Source: Pseudomonadales bacterium
Lineage (GTDB): Bacteria; Pseudomonadota; Gammaproteobacteria; Pseudomonadales; Ketobacteraceae
NCBI GenBank assembly: GCA_002701845.1
Contig: NZXG01000050.1
Coordinates: 124,001 to 188,000 of the forward strand
DNA length: 64,000 nt
Reading direction: 5' to 3'
How positions within the stretch are numbered: the first letter of the stretch is position 1; each line of letters starts with the position of its first letter. The notes below the pieces were generated by a model, which worked only from the letters and a program-made list of their open reading frames with translations, did not search any database and had not been told where the DNA came from. Positions 9,756-18,741 of this stretch are shown one piece after another. The position numbers and the translations under genes were made by a program.

Positions 9756-9824
9756 ATGGGAGTAGGCTATGCCGCCAATGTGCACGAGGGTGCGCAGGAC
9801 AGTTCGTAGTGATGACAGCGGTCA

Positions 9825-10289
9825 GTGGTTGGGGACATGATTGAAGGTAGTCTGAATCATCGCAGCAGTGTGATTGCCAAAGCCTCCTATCGGGCAGCAA
9901 ACCGAATGATCCATTTGCAGTGTCAGCGGGGACGGCCGTTTCCCTCCCGCCTGACTCTGAAGATGTTGCAATTCGCGGCGGATCAGGGTCATGTACCTGC
10001 CATGTCGCGATTGGGGGCTTTACTGTATCAGTGGGGTGTGGGCCGGGCGGTGAAACGCAGTGGCCTGGAATACATTCGCATGGCCGCCAAGGGCGGCGAT
10101 GTAGAGGCTCAGTATCAACTGGGTAAAGCCTATTTCGAAGGCGCCCTCACCTACCAGAACAACAAAGCCGCCAGCCACTGGCTGGCACTGGCGGCGGATC
10201 GTGGCCATCCCCGGGCCGCCGACGTTCTGTATGAAAGTCAGCGTGGTCAGGCACCCCTGGAGCCGGCGTCAATCACGTCTTTTACCTAG
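9825..10289 (+). CDS. small Sel1-repeat protein
   Basis: The 154-residue protein (150 if the ATG at 9837 is used) has no signal peptide. From about residue 48 it holds tandem Sel1-like helical repeats: AADQGHVPAMSRLGALLY, then AAKGGDVEAQYQLGKAYFEG, then AADRGHPRAADVL. Sel1 repeats are TPR-like scaffolds for protein-protein contacts. The N-terminal 45 residues are basic (RSSVIAKASYRAANRM). Both starts lack a strong ribosome-binding site. The gene stands alone between the structured non-coding region and cnoX, and its partner is unknown. Confidence 0.8.
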   Translation: MVGDMIEGSLNHRSSVIAKASYRAANRMIHLQCQRGRPFPSRLTLKMLQFAADQGHVPAMSRLGALLYQWGVGRAVKRSGLEYIRMAAKGGDVEAQYQLGKAYFEGALTYQNNKAASHWLALAADRGHPRAADVLYESQRGQAPLEPASITSFT

Positions 10290-10314
10290 CCCCGCACACC
10301 ATGCCGGGGTCTTT
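10290..10314 (+). terminator. weak terminator-like hairpin after the Sel1 gene
   Basis: CCCCG at 10290-10294 can pair with CGGGG at 10305-10309, followed by TCTTT. The stem is only 5 bp with a 10-base loop, so it is a weak candidate. Confidence 0.3.
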
Positions 10315-10382
10315 GACTCCGGCTGAGTCTGCGGTTAATCTCCCATCCCAATACAATTCAATTCCGTCGAACTGGGAACCCC

Positions 10383-11252
10383 ATGGCCGAGACCAATTAC
10401 ACCATTGACGTAACGCCCGAAAACATTAATGACGTGGTGCAGATGTCAGCCCGCGTCCCTGTGTTGCTGGACTTCTGGGCGGAGTGGTGTGGCCCCTGTA
10501 AAACCCTCACCCCGGTATTGGAGAAGCTGGCGGCGGAGTACCAGGGCCGGTTTCTGCTGGCCAAAGTGGACACCGATGCCAATCAGATGATTGCCCAGCA
10601 GTTGGGTGTGCGCAGCATTCCGGCCCTGAAGTTGATTGTGCAGGGGCAACTGGCCGGGGAGCTCAATGGCGCCCAGCCGGAATCTGAAATCCGCCGGCTG
10701 CTGGAGCCCTATCTGGGGGCCGCCGAGGACAACGGAGAAGAAGAGCAAGCCGTGGACTTTGCCGGTGAGGTGGCCCGGGCCCGGGCCATGGGCGCTCATG
10801 ATCAGGCCATTGAAGCCCTGCAATCGGCCATTGCCGAGCAACCGGATCAGCTGTCCCATCAGGTGCTCCTGGCTGAAGTGCTGATGGACGTGGAACGGCT
10901 GGAAGAGGCGCAGCAGGTACTGGACAACGTCAGCGATGACAAGCTCAAGGCCGCGGCTCTGGGACGGCTGTTTTTTCTGCGCGAGCTGGAGGGTTTTGAA
11001 TCGGCGGAATCCCTTCAGTACCGGGTGGCCCAGGATGCCAACGACGTGGAAGCCCGTTACTATCTGGGTGTGAATTGCGTGCTGGCGGGAGAACCGGACG
11101 CCGCCATGGAACTGTTTCTTGAAGTACTGCAAAAAGATCGTGGCTTTAAGGATGATGGTGGCCACCAGGCCATTTTGAAATTGATCGAAATGATGCAGGG
11201 GGACCCTGCGGTCGCCCGTTATCGCCGGCGTCTGTTCACCTGTCTGTACTAA
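10383..11252 (+). CDS. cnoX: chaperedoxin CnoX (YbbN-type thioredoxin with TPR-like domain)
   Basis: The 289-residue cytoplasmic protein has an N-terminal thioredoxin domain (residues about 10-110) with an intact WCGPC active site (Cys36, Cys39), then a TPR-like helical C-terminal domain (about 125-289). This is the CnoX/YbbN layout, a holdase that protects unfolding proteins from oxidation and hands them to GroEL or DnaK. E. coli CnoX lacks the CXXC pair, while this one keeps it, so it may also reduce disulfides, as in Caulobacter. An ordinary TrxA would be only about 108 residues. The gene appears to be monocistronic. Confidence 0.92.
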   Translation: MAETNYTIDVTPENINDVVQMSARVPVLLDFWAEWCGPCKTLTPVLEKLAAEYQGRFLLAKVDTDANQMIAQQLGVRSIPALKLIVQGQLAGELNGAQPESEIRRLLEPYLGAAEDNGEEEQAVDFAGEVARARAMGAHDQAIEALQSAIAEQPDQLSHQVLLAEVLMDVERLEEAQQVLDNVSDDKLKAAALGRLFFLRELEGFESAESLQYRVAQDANDVEARYYLGVNCVLAGEPDAAMELFLEVLQKDRGFKDDGGHQAILKLIEMMQGDPAVARYRRRLFTCLY

Positions 11253-11363
11253 GCGCGAGCATTCTTTTTCGTCACTGTCCAGGGTATTGCGGCGGGTCAG
11301 CTCGCACCCGCTGATGCTTTGTTATCATTGAACAATTAACCTCGGCAAAACACGGGTGTAGCA

Positions 11364-12668
11364 GTGAACAGCTCAGATCCCGGCAGCGGGCCAGGGAGGC
11401 TCCCTCCGGAGACCGGCGGACCGTCCCTGCCCCAGGGAACCGATGCAGGTTTATCCCCATCAGACCCAACTCCCCGGCATTATGCCAGCCGTGGGCGCTT
11501 GCGCTTTGTGCCGGACCTGGAACGCCGGTACCAGCGTTATCGTCAATTGCGGGATGGCCGCTATGTCCGCCAACTGATCAATCTGTTAATCGCTTTTTAT
11601 ATTCTCTTCGGTGCCTTTGATTGGTTGTTGCTACAGCAGCAGGTGGAGAGGGTTCTGGTCATTCGTTACGGTCTGGGGCTGCCGGGAATGCTGGGGCTGT
11701 GGCTGGTGCTGCACACCGGCCGGCGGCTGTTGCCGGTAGAGAGGATTGTCTTTTTCAGCCTGTTCTGGTTGTCCTTCACTACCCTGTTGATGATCCGGGT
11801 GGTACCGGAGGCGTTTACCGGCCCCTATCTGCTGGGCGTGCTGGTGATTGTGATGGCCGGCATCACCGTGGGACGGATGGGCTTCTGGGTGTCGTTAAGT
11901 TTTGGGGTGCTGTTCCTGCTGAGTTTTCTGGCGGTACTGGGCCCGGTGCTGCTGGATAATGCGTTCTGGCTCTATTATCTGTTTCTCAGCTGTGGCGCCA
12001 TCGTGCTGTGCCTGCTGGCCCAGTTCACCACCGATCGTTCCGGGCGCCGCGAGTTTTTGCAGAAACTGATGATCCATCGTAAAAATCACGAACTGCGCAA
12101 ACTCAACAGTCGGTTGCGGGATCTGGCAGAAGTGGACGCGCTCACCGGGATTGCCAATCGCCGCAGCTTCGACCAGGTGCTGGAGGAGGAGTGGCGCCGG
12201 GCACAGCGCCGGGGCTACAGCCTGGCCCTGCTGATGGGTGATATTGATTTCTTCAAAGCCTATAACGATGCCCTGGGCCATCAGCAGGGGGATATCTGTA
12301 TCCGCCAGGTGGCGCAGAGTATCAAAGCCAGTGTACGCCGGCCCGGCGATATGGTGGCCCGCTACGGGGGGGAGGAATTTGCGGTGATCCTGCCGGCGTT
12401 GCAACTGAGCGAGGCGGCCACTGTGGCCCGCATGGTGTGTGATCAGGTGCGGACCCTGCGCCTGCCCCATCCCGCCTCGCCGGTGTATCCGTTTGTCACC
12501 ATCAGTGTGGGGGTGGCGGCCATGGTCCCCCAGGAGCAGCACAGCCCGGCGCAGCTGGTGGGAGCCGCCGATGAGGCCCTGTATCAGGCCAAGCGGGCCG
12601 GGCGCAACGGTATTCATCTGGGGGTAACCCCCGCTGCGCCCGACACCGAAGGCTCTGACGGGAGGTGA
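11364..12668 (+). CDS. membrane diguanylate cyclase (GGDEF domain)
   Basis: The 434-residue protein has a proline/glycine-rich cytoplasmic N-terminus (about 50 residues), six hydrophobic segments (about 72-215), a short coiled linker, and a C-terminal GGDEF domain. Catalytic features are complete: DALTGIANRRSF at the domain start, DIDFFKAYND with GHQQGD, and the active-site loop RYGGEEF near residue 337. An inhibitory I-site RPGD lies five residues ahead of GGEEF, so feedback inhibition by c-di-GMP is expected. It should make c-di-GMP from two GTP. The GTG at 11364 is the only start that keeps the whole frame; a later start cannot be excluded because the first 50 residues look poorly conserved. 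Confidence 0.9.
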   Translation: MNSSDPGSGPGRLPPETGGPSLPQGTDAGLSPSDPTPRHYASRGRLRFVPDLERRYQRYRQLRDGRYVRQLINLLIAFYILFGAFDWLLLQQQVERVLVIRYGLGLPGMLGLWLVLHTGRRLLPVERIVFFSLFWLSFTTLLMIRVVPEAFTGPYLLGVLVIVMAGITVGRMGFWVSLSFGVLFLLSFLAVLGPVLLDNAFWLYYLFLSCGAIVLCLLAQFTTDRSGRREFLQKLMIHRKNHELRKLNSRLRDLAEVDALTGIANRRSFDQVLEEEWRRAQRRGYSLALLMGDIDFFKAYNDALGHQQGDICIRQVAQSIKASVRRPGDMVARYGGEEFAVILPALQLSEAATVARMVCDQVRTLRLPHPASPVYPFVTISVGVAAMVPQEQHSPAQLVGAADEALYQAKRAGRNGIHLGVTPAAPDTEGSDGR

Positions 12669-12757
12669 TTCCCACCACCGGCCAGGCCCCGGCCTGGAAG
12701 TTGTACCCTGGAAAGGCTCTGCCCGTCGGAGTAGACTCGAAACTCAAGGACGGTTGC

Positions 12758-13984
12758 GTGCACGGTGGCCTTATGGATAACAATAAACGCTACACAGAAG
12801 CAACCCAGCAACTGGCCAGATTGCGTTCGGGGTCAGTGTTGGAAATGGCGTTTTCCAGGGATCTGGAGAGTCACTATCAATCGCTGCAGACAAACTGGTA
12901 TCGGGATGCCATCGGCATTTCCTCTCTGTTGGCCATATTGTTGCTGGCCAGCAGTTATCTGGTTGAACTGGGCACGGCCATCGGCCTCAGTGCCACTACC
13001 CTGCTGCTGCGGGGCCTGAGCATTGTCCTGCTGCTGTCCACCTACATTTACACCCGTTACTCCCGGCGTATGACCTGGAAATACTGGGTGGTGGCGGTGA
13101 ACACCCTGGTGTTGGTGTCCACCCTGTTGCTGATGGCCCAGGAAACCGCGCAGCCCATCAAAATGATGCACTACTGCCATGTGATTCTGGTGGAAGTAAC
13201 GGTATTCACCTTTATCCGCTTGCCCCTGAATTTCACCAATACCCTGGGGGTGGTATTAATGCTGTTGCTGGGGACAGCTCTGTACCTTGACAATATCACC
13301 CTGGAAGCCGCCATCCATCTGTTGTTCTTTATGCTGGGGGGCACCCTGGTGTCGGTGCTGGTGGCGATCAAGACCGAGCGCATGGCGCGGGAAAACTTTC
13401 TGCGCGCGGAATTGTTGCAGCTGGAGAAAATGCAATTGCGGGATCTTAATGACCGGATCAACCTGGAGTCCAGCCTGGATCGGGTGACCCGGCTTCACAA
13501 TCGCTCCGCATTTGAGGACAAACTGCTGGGCATCTGGAGCCTGGCCTCGCAGCAGGATGAGAACCTGACTCTGGTGGCTATCAATATCGAGCATTTTGCT
13601 TATTTCAATGAACAGCGGGGTGTTGAGTGTGGCGACGATCTGTTGCGGGAAATTGCCCGTAAGATCCGCACTGTGTTGCTGGAGCGGCATGATCTGGCCT
13701 GTCGCCTCAGTGGCGGGCGTTTTGTGTTGCTGTTCAGTGGTGATGAGCCGCGTATCAACCGCCAGTTGGAGCAGTTGCGCGCACGTCTGGGGCAACTGAC
13801 GGTATTGCAGCGCTATGCGCCGGAGGCAGGTTCGGTGCATCTGTCCTGGGGCCGGGCCACCCTGGATCCGGAGTCCGATCGTGATCCCTGCTCCATGCTG
13901 GACCGGATTTTCCGCCATCTGGTGGCCATGGAGAGTCACACCATGACGCAAGCGCAATCCGGGCAGCGCCAGGGCGGCCGCTAA
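12758..13984 (+). CDS. membrane protein with degenerate GGDEF domain
   Basis: The roughly 408-residue protein repeats the layout of its upstream neighbour: about six membrane helices (residues 45-215), a coiled linker and a GGDEF-type domain. The domain is degenerate. The signature is SGGRF instead of GGDEF, the metal-binding region reads INIEHFAYFNEQRG with Asp replaced by Asn, and the I-site RxxD is ERHD. It is therefore unlikely to make c-di-GMP, and may instead act as a nucleotide sensor or partner. The open frame begins at 12665, but the GTG at 12758 has CAAGGA seven bases upstream; an ATG at 12773 is also possible. The gap to the active cyclase is 89 bases. Confidence 0.82.
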   Translation: MHGGLMDNNKRYTEATQQLARLRSGSVLEMAFSRDLESHYQSLQTNWYRDAIGISSLLAILLLASSYLVELGTAIGLSATTLLLRGLSIVLLLSTYIYTRYSRRMTWKYWVVAVNTLVLVSTLLLMAQETAQPIKMMHYCHVILVEVTVFTFIRLPLNFTNTLGVVLMLLLGTALYLDNITLEAAIHLLFFMLGGTLVSVLVAIKTERMARENFLRAELLQLEKMQLRDLNDRINLESSLDRVTRLHNRSAFEDKLLGIWSLASQQDENLTLVAINIEHFAYFNEQRGVECGDDLLREIARKIRTVLLERHDLACRLSGGRFVLLFSGDEPRINRQLEQLRARLGQLTVLQRYAPEAGSVHLSWGRATLDPESDRDPCSMLDRIFRHLVAMESHTMTQAQSGQRQGGR

Positions 13985-14027
13985 GGCAGGCCCCGGGTGC
14001 CACCAAAATACACAGCAGTGAGTGAGC

Positions 14028-14807
14028 ATGTCGTTGTCGGATATTGATGAGATTGCCCAACTGGTTGCCGGCGCCGGGCGCATATTGTTTATCACCGGCG
14101 CCGGTATTTCCGCGGATTCCGGCCTGCCCACCTATCGGGGTATTGGCGGACTGTACGATGCGGCCCATACCGAAGAGGGCATCCCCATTGAAGAGGTGCT
14201 GTCCGGTGAGATGTTCCTGCAACGACCGGAACTGACCTGGAAGTATCTGTTACAGGTGGAGCGGGCTTGCCGCGGGGCCGGTTGCAATCTGGCCCATCGC
14301 CTGATCGCCGAAATTGAGCGCATGAAACCGCAAAGCTGGGTGGTGACGCAAAACATTGACGGTTTTCACCGGGCAGCCGGTTCCCGGCAGATTATCGAAA
14401 TCCATGGCAAGGTGGGGGAATTGCTTTGTGGCAAGTGCCATCACCAGCAGCAGGTGCCGGACTACAGCCATATAGAACGGGTACCCCACTGTCCCCGTTG
14501 TCACGGTATTTTACGGCCCAACGTGGTGCTGTTTGGGGAAACGCTGCCGGAGCAGGCGGTGATGACCCTGCACCGGGAGATGGTGCGGGGTTTCGATCTG
14601 GTGTTCAGCATCGGTACCACCAGTGTGTTTCCCTATATTGCCCAGCCGGTGTTTGAGGCCCGGCGCTGGGGGGCCAAGGTGATTGAGATCAATCCCGGGG
14701 TAACGGAGGTGTCCACGTTTGTCCACTACCGGCTGCAGATGCGGGCGGTTGAAGCGCTGCAGCAGATCTGGCGGGCCCTGGGCCAACCGGCGCTGGTTCC
14801 GGCCTGA
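14028..14807 (+). CDS. Sir2-family NAD-dependent protein deacylase
   Basis: The 259-residue cytosolic sirtuin uses NAD to remove acyl groups from lysines. Visible motifs are GAGISADSGLPTYRG (NAD loop, about residue 23-37), TQNIDGFHRAAGS with the catalytic His in IHGKVGELLC, and a zinc ribbon with two CXXC pairs (CGKC and CPRC). The C-terminal SIGTTSVFPYIAQP and EINPG segments are typical. A GTG two codons earlier (14022) is an alternative start. It follows the degenerate GGDEF gene by 43 bases. Deacetylase versus desuccinylase preference is not assigned. Confidence 0.93.
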   Translation: MSLSDIDEIAQLVAGAGRILFITGAGISADSGLPTYRGIGGLYDAAHTEEGIPIEEVLSGEMFLQRPELTWKYLLQVERACRGAGCNLAHRLIAEIERMKPQSWVVTQNIDGFHRAAGSRQIIEIHGKVGELLCGKCHHQQQVPDYSHIERVPHCPRCHGILRPNVVLFGETLPEQAVMTLHREMVRGFDLVFSIGTTSVFPYIAQPVFEARRWGAKVIEINPGVTEVSTFVHYRLQMRAVEALQQIWRALGQPALVPA

Positions 14808-14817
14808 CGTCCTGAAG

Positions 14818-15315
14818 TCAGGCGGCCGCTTCCGCCGGCATGGGCCGGGCCCGCAGGGTTCGGTAGTGGCGTAGAAAATCGTCCGGACTCAGATCCGGTG
14901 CATGGTCGAAATACTGATACCAGCAGTGAGCCATAGCCTCACCGTCATCGGCCGCGGTGGGTATTTCGGCTCCGCGCCAGGCATAAACCGCCCAGGCAAT
15001 GGCGGTGGCGTAGGCCAGATTGATGGCCAGTTCCCGATCCGGGTTGCTGAGGAATTCCCGCTGGGAGGCAAACCCTCTGACAATGCTCGCCAGTTCCGGA
15101 TCGAAAGCCAGGAATTGATCCCACACCTGGCGGTGCAGTTCGGCGCTGATCCGGTAAAGACCCTGGCCACCCTGGCTGTTCAGGTTGCGGCCAAGCTGGG
15201 AAGCCTGAGCGGCAGTGCCCAGCAGCAGGTTTTCGAGGGCGGGGGTCCACCTGTCCAGTTTTTCCAGGGTGGGGCGAATAACGTACTGGCAGAAGTCCAG
15301 CGGATTGATACCCAT
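14818..15315 (-). CDS. hypothetical protein
   Basis: I do not recognise this 165-residue protein. It has no signal peptide or clear membrane helix. The visible pattern is a helical protein with N-terminal MGINPLDFCQYVIRPTLEKL, a LLGTAAQASQLG stretch, a GQGLYRISAELHRQVWDQFL segment and a tryptophan-rich middle (AIAWAVYAWRGAEIP). It converges on the sirtuin gene with a 10-base gap. Codon use matches its neighbours, so a real gene is likely. The upstream 180 bases are AT-rich and carry the short repeat described at 15421-15437. Confidence 0.75.
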   Translation of the reverse strand: MGINPLDFCQYVIRPTLEKLDRWTPALENLLLGTAAQASQLGRNLNSQGGQGLYRISAELHRQVWDQFLAFDPELASIVRGFASQREFLSNPDRELAINLAYATAIAWAVYAWRGAEIPTAADDGEAMAHCWYQYFDHAPDLSPDDFLRHYRTLRARPMPAEAAA

Positions 15316-15494
15316 TCTTGCTACCTAGTTCCAGGTTACTGCAGAAACGAAAAGCGCTTGCGAATTGACCGTTTACTTAAGTCGCTTTCCTCAAACTCAG
15401 ATTAGCTCAATTCGCTAACTAGTTAACCTGTGTCGAAAAACTATTTTGGCCTAAGACGTGAGTCTATTATGGCCTGGCGTTCTATTAGTTAACC

Positions 15495-17489
15495 TTATTT
15501 ACCAGTAAGCAGATAGGCTTCCGCCGCTTCCAGGGCGGCCTGCTCTCCGGTTACCACCACCACGTCCTCCGCCAGCAGCTGGGTCTCGGCGTCGGGATTC
15601 ATCACCGTATCATTGCCCCGGCGGATGGTGTGCAGGCTGGCGCCCCGGGCCTCCAGATTCAGCTCGCCCACGGTGCGGTTGGCGGCAAAACTGGTGGCGG
15701 GAATATAGATGGGCTGCAGGTGCCCCTGATAGCGGGACATACCATAGGCCCCGTGCTGACCGACGATAAACCCGTGCAGCATCTTGTAGCGCTCTTTGCG
15801 GACCTGGTCGATGGCAGCAAACACCTTACGGCCGGGCAGGCCCAGGGCCACCATCACATGGCTCACCAGCATCAGACTGGCCTCCAGGGTTTCGGGAATC
15901 ACTTCGGTGGCGCCGGCTTCCTGCAGTTCCAACAGGTGAGCGTCATCCCGGGTCCGCACCAGTATTGGCGTGGCGGGGCAGAGGGCGCGGATTTCCTGAA
16001 TCATATGCCGGGCGGTGCTGTGATCATCGAAACTGATCACCACCAGACTGGCACTCGTCAGCCCCAGTTGTTGCAGTACTTTCATTTTGCGGGCGCTGCC
16101 ATAGTGCACCTGCTCCCCGGCGGCCCGGGCCCGTTGCACCCGCACCGGATCATCATCCACCGCCACATAGGGAATCTGTTCCTGTTGCAGAAAGCGGGCG
16201 ATGGTCTGTCCCACCCGGCCGTAGCCACAGAGGATCACGTGATGGCTGACGTCTGTCGGCGCGGTTTCCCCATTGCTGGGTTCCGTCTCCTGCTGCCGTT
16301 GCTGTTGACGGCGGGCCAGCAGGCGGTTGGCGATGCGCTCGCTGTTGGATACCAGAAACGGGGTGGCGGCCATACTGAGGACAATAATGGAGAGAAAGAA
16401 CGAGGCCACATCCCGGGGCACCAGGCTGCCCTTTACCGCCAGGGCCAGCAGGGCGAAACCGAACTCACCCCCCTGACTGAGAATAAGTCCGGTGCGGATG
16501 GATACATGGCTTTGATTGCCAAAGAATTTACAAAGCATGGCGATCAGCACGGTTTTAAACACGATCAGGCAGGCACTGAACAAGAGAATGCGGGGCCAGT
16601 ACTCGGTAATCAAATCCACATCGATAATCAGGCCGATGCTGACGAAAAAAATACCCAGCAGCACATCCCGGAACGGCCGGATCTCCGCCTCGATCTGATG
16701 CCGGAAATGACTTTCCCCCAGCATCATGCCCGCCATAAAGGCCCCCAGGGCCATGGCCAACCCCAGAGCATGGGCGGCGGCCGCCGCCAGCAGGGCCACC
16801 ACCAGCACGGTGAGCACGAATAATTCCTCCGAGCGGGTTTTGCTGATTTCGGTAAACAGGGGTGGCAGCAGCCATTTGCCGATGGCCACCACCGCCAGAA
16901 AAAAGCCCACCGCCTTGGCCCCGGCCGCCAGCAGTGAATAGGCCATTTCCTCGCCCTTGGCGTCGCCCCCCACGGAAATCAGCACCAGGATAACGATGGC
17001 GGCGATGTCCTGAAACAGCAGAATACCGATGGCGGTGTGACCGTGGGCGGTGGCGATTTCGTTGCGCTGGGTAAGTTCCTTGCTGACGATGGCGGTGGAG
17101 GAGAGGGCGATGGCGGAGGCCGCGATCAGGGTACCGGTAAGGCTGATATCGTAAACCATCCGCGACAGATAAATCAGGCCGCCAAACACGGCAATACAGA
17201 TCAGCACCTGCAGACTGCCCAGCCCAAACACCACCCGCCGCAGGGCGATCAGATGGGGCAGGGAAAATTCCAGCCCCAGGGTGAACAGCAGAAACGCCAC
17301 CCCGAACTCGGCGATGATCTGAAACTGGCTGACGTCGTTCACCAGCCCCAGTTCCTTGGGGCCCAGCACCACTCCCACCACCAGATAGCAGATAATCGTG
17401 GGTACCCGCAGCCGGTGAAACAAAGCCGCCGCCGCCACCGAAGCGGCCAGGATAATAATCAGCTGATTGATGATGTTGCTGTGTTCCAA
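15495..17489 (-). CDS. Kef-type cation:proton antiporter with RCK (TrkA) domains
   Basis: The 664-residue inner-membrane protein starts with about 12 helices of the CPA2 sodium/hydrogen exchanger fold (residues 5-385), including LGLEFSLPHL and GAFMAGMMLGES. A cytoplasmic TrkA-N Rossmann domain follows (about 415-535, VILCGYGRVGQTIARFL), then a TrkA-C domain (about 580-664). This is the KefB/YbaL/RosB-like layout for potassium or cation efflux with nucleotide gating. No KefG/KefF ancillary gene is adjacent. It lies 33 bases downstream of the cardiolipin synthase gene and may be co-transcribed. The ion is not assigned. Confidence 0.92.
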   Translation of the reverse strand: MEHSNIINQLIIILAASVAAAALFHRLRVPTIICYLVVGVVLGPKELGLVNDVSQFQIIAEFGVAFLLFTLGLEFSLPHLIALRRVVFGLGSLQVLICIAVFGGLIYLSRMVYDISLTGTLIAASAIALSSTAIVSKELTQRNEIATAHGHTAIGILLFQDIAAIVILVLISVGGDAKGEEMAYSLLAAGAKAVGFFLAVVAIGKWLLPPLFTEISKTRSEELFVLTVLVVALLAAAAAHALGLAMALGAFMAGMMLGESHFRHQIEAEIRPFRDVLLGIFFVSIGLIIDVDLITEYWPRILLFSACLIVFKTVLIAMLCKFFGNQSHVSIRTGLILSQGGEFGFALLALAVKGSLVPRDVASFFLSIIVLSMAATPFLVSNSERIANRLLARRQQQRQQETEPSNGETAPTDVSHHVILCGYGRVGQTIARFLQQEQIPYVAVDDDPVRVQRARAAGEQVHYGSARKMKVLQQLGLTSASLVVISFDDHSTARHMIQEIRALCPATPILVRTRDDAHLLELQEAGATEVIPETLEASLMLVSHVMVALGLPGRKVFAAIDQVRKERYKMLHGFIVGQHGAYGMSRYQGHLQPIYIPATSFAANRTVGELNLEARGASLHTIRRGNDTVMNPDAETQLLAEDVVVVTGEQAALEAAEAYLLTGK

Positions 17490-17522
17490 CGGGGAGGTTC
17501 CTTAACCTTCAATCATTCACTT

Positions 17523-18710
17523 TCAATCATTGGGCAGCCGATTGATAAAGAAACCGGCGATCCATTTAAAAAACCGCTCCAGTATTTTTTCACGCCAGCT
17601 GCGGGCTTTCCAGCGCGAGAGTTTGATCTCCGTGGCTTCCCGCAGATCCTGTTCCAACATGCCCGCCACCTGGCGCACCAGATCGGGATCCAGTGCCTCC
17701 AGATTGGCTTCCAGGTTCAACTGCAGGTTCCAGCGGTCGAAGTTGCAGGAACCCAGGGTCACCCAGTCGTCCACCAGGGCGGTTTTCAGGTGGGTGAACC
17801 GATGCTGATATTCGTAGACCCGCACGCCGGCCTGCAACAGCGGGGTGTACCAGGAGCGGCCGGCGTAAAGCATGCTGATATGGTCGGTTTTGGCCCCCGG
17901 CACCATCAGCCGCACGTCCACCCCCCGTTGTGCGGCCCGGGTAAGCGCTTTCACCAGTTTGCGCGAGGGTAAAAAGTACGCCGTGCTCATCAGCACCCGG
18001 CGGCTGGACTTGTTGGTTTCGCTTAAAAGTGAACCAATGATGGGCTTGTTGCCAGGGCCACGGGTGGCCACCGCCCGTCCCTGGGGCACCTCGCGATTGC
18101 GCAACGGTGGGGTATGCTCCGAACGCAGTGCCTGTTGCAACCGTTTACGCAGTTTTTCATCGTGGATGGAGTCGTAATGTTCCCAGGTACGCTCAAACAG
18201 CAGGCCCCAGTCATGGACCAGGGGCCCACGGATTTCCACCATGGCGTCGTGCCAGGCGTCAGCGCCGCTGTGACGGGGGGAGAAGTCATCGGTCATACCG
18301 GCGCCCCCCACAAAGGCCACAGTGGAATCTATCACGATGATCTTGCGATGATCCCGGGACAGATTGCGCAGCCGCTTGCGCTGCTGCAGTTTATTGAAAT
18401 AGCGGATTTCCACCCCAACCCGGGTCAGCCGCTGGCGCTCCTGGTGATGCAACCCATGGGAGCCCACATGGTCCAGCAGTAGCCTCACCGCAACGCCCCG
18501 GCCCCGAACCCCCTCCAGGATGGCAATCACCTCGTCACTGAGGCCGCCGGATTCGAACAGATACATTTCGATATCCACGGTGCTGGTGGCTGCGCCGATG
18601 CAGTCGAAAATGCGGGGATAAAACTGATCACCATCCACATACAGGGTAAAGGTGTTGTCGGTGCGCCAGGGCAGGGTGCAGGTATAAGTGTCGGTCAGAT
18701 TTGGTTTCAT
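17523..18710 (-). CDS. phospholipase D-family cardiolipin synthase
   Basis: The 395-residue protein has two HKD motifs: DHRKIIVIDSTVAFVGG (about residues 121-137) and THLKTALVDDWVTLGSCNFD (about 308-327), the paired catalytic half-sites of the PLD superfamily. The length and lack of N-terminal membrane helices fit ClsB/ClsC-type enzymes rather than ClsA. The reaction would join phosphatidyl units into cardiolipin at the inner membrane. The C-terminal 50 residues are basic and amphipathic. It sits between the cbb3 assembly genes and the Kef-type antiporter gene, 31 bases below the TauE/SafE-like gene. A different phosphatidyltransferase role is possible. Confidence 0.87.
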   Translation of the reverse strand: MKPNLTDTYTCTLPWRTDNTFTLYVDGDQFYPRIFDCIGAATSTVDIEMYLFESGGLSDEVIAILEGVRGRGVAVRLLLDHVGSHGLHHQERQRLTRVGVEIRYFNKLQQRKRLRNLSRDHRKIIVIDSTVAFVGGAGMTDDFSPRHSGADAWHDAMVEIRGPLVHDWGLLFERTWEHYDSIHDEKLRKRLQQALRSEHTPPLRNREVPQGRAVATRGPGNKPIIGSLLSETNKSSRRVLMSTAYFLPSRKLVKALTRAAQRGVDVRLMVPGAKTDHISMLYAGRSWYTPLLQAGVRVYEYQHRFTHLKTALVDDWVTLGSCNFDRWNLQLNLEANLEALDPDLVRQVAGMLEQDLREATEIKLSRWKARSWREKILERFFKWIAGFFINRLPND

Positions 18711-18741
18711 CCGCCGAAACTAAAGCTATTCGGCGGTTAAA

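Larger units (their letters stand above)
9459..9824. other. non-coding stretch with inverted repeats and DnaA-box-like sites
   Basis: About 366 bases hold no credible gene. The sequence shows an AT-rich segment (9525-9620), a perfect inverted repeat at 9569-9590, three or four DnaA-box-like nonamers (9486-9494, 9660-9668, 9672-9680, and reversed at 9686-9694), and a second perfect inverted repeat at 9738-9755. The function is unknown. There is no dnaA, gidA, rpmH or parAB nearby, so a chromosomal origin is not supported. Confidence 0.5.

Noticed and set aside
9459-9824. Chromosomal origin of replication
   Set aside because: There are DnaA-like boxes and an AT-rich part, but no dnaA, dnaN, rpmH, gidA or parAB genes nearby and the boxes are imperfect and few.
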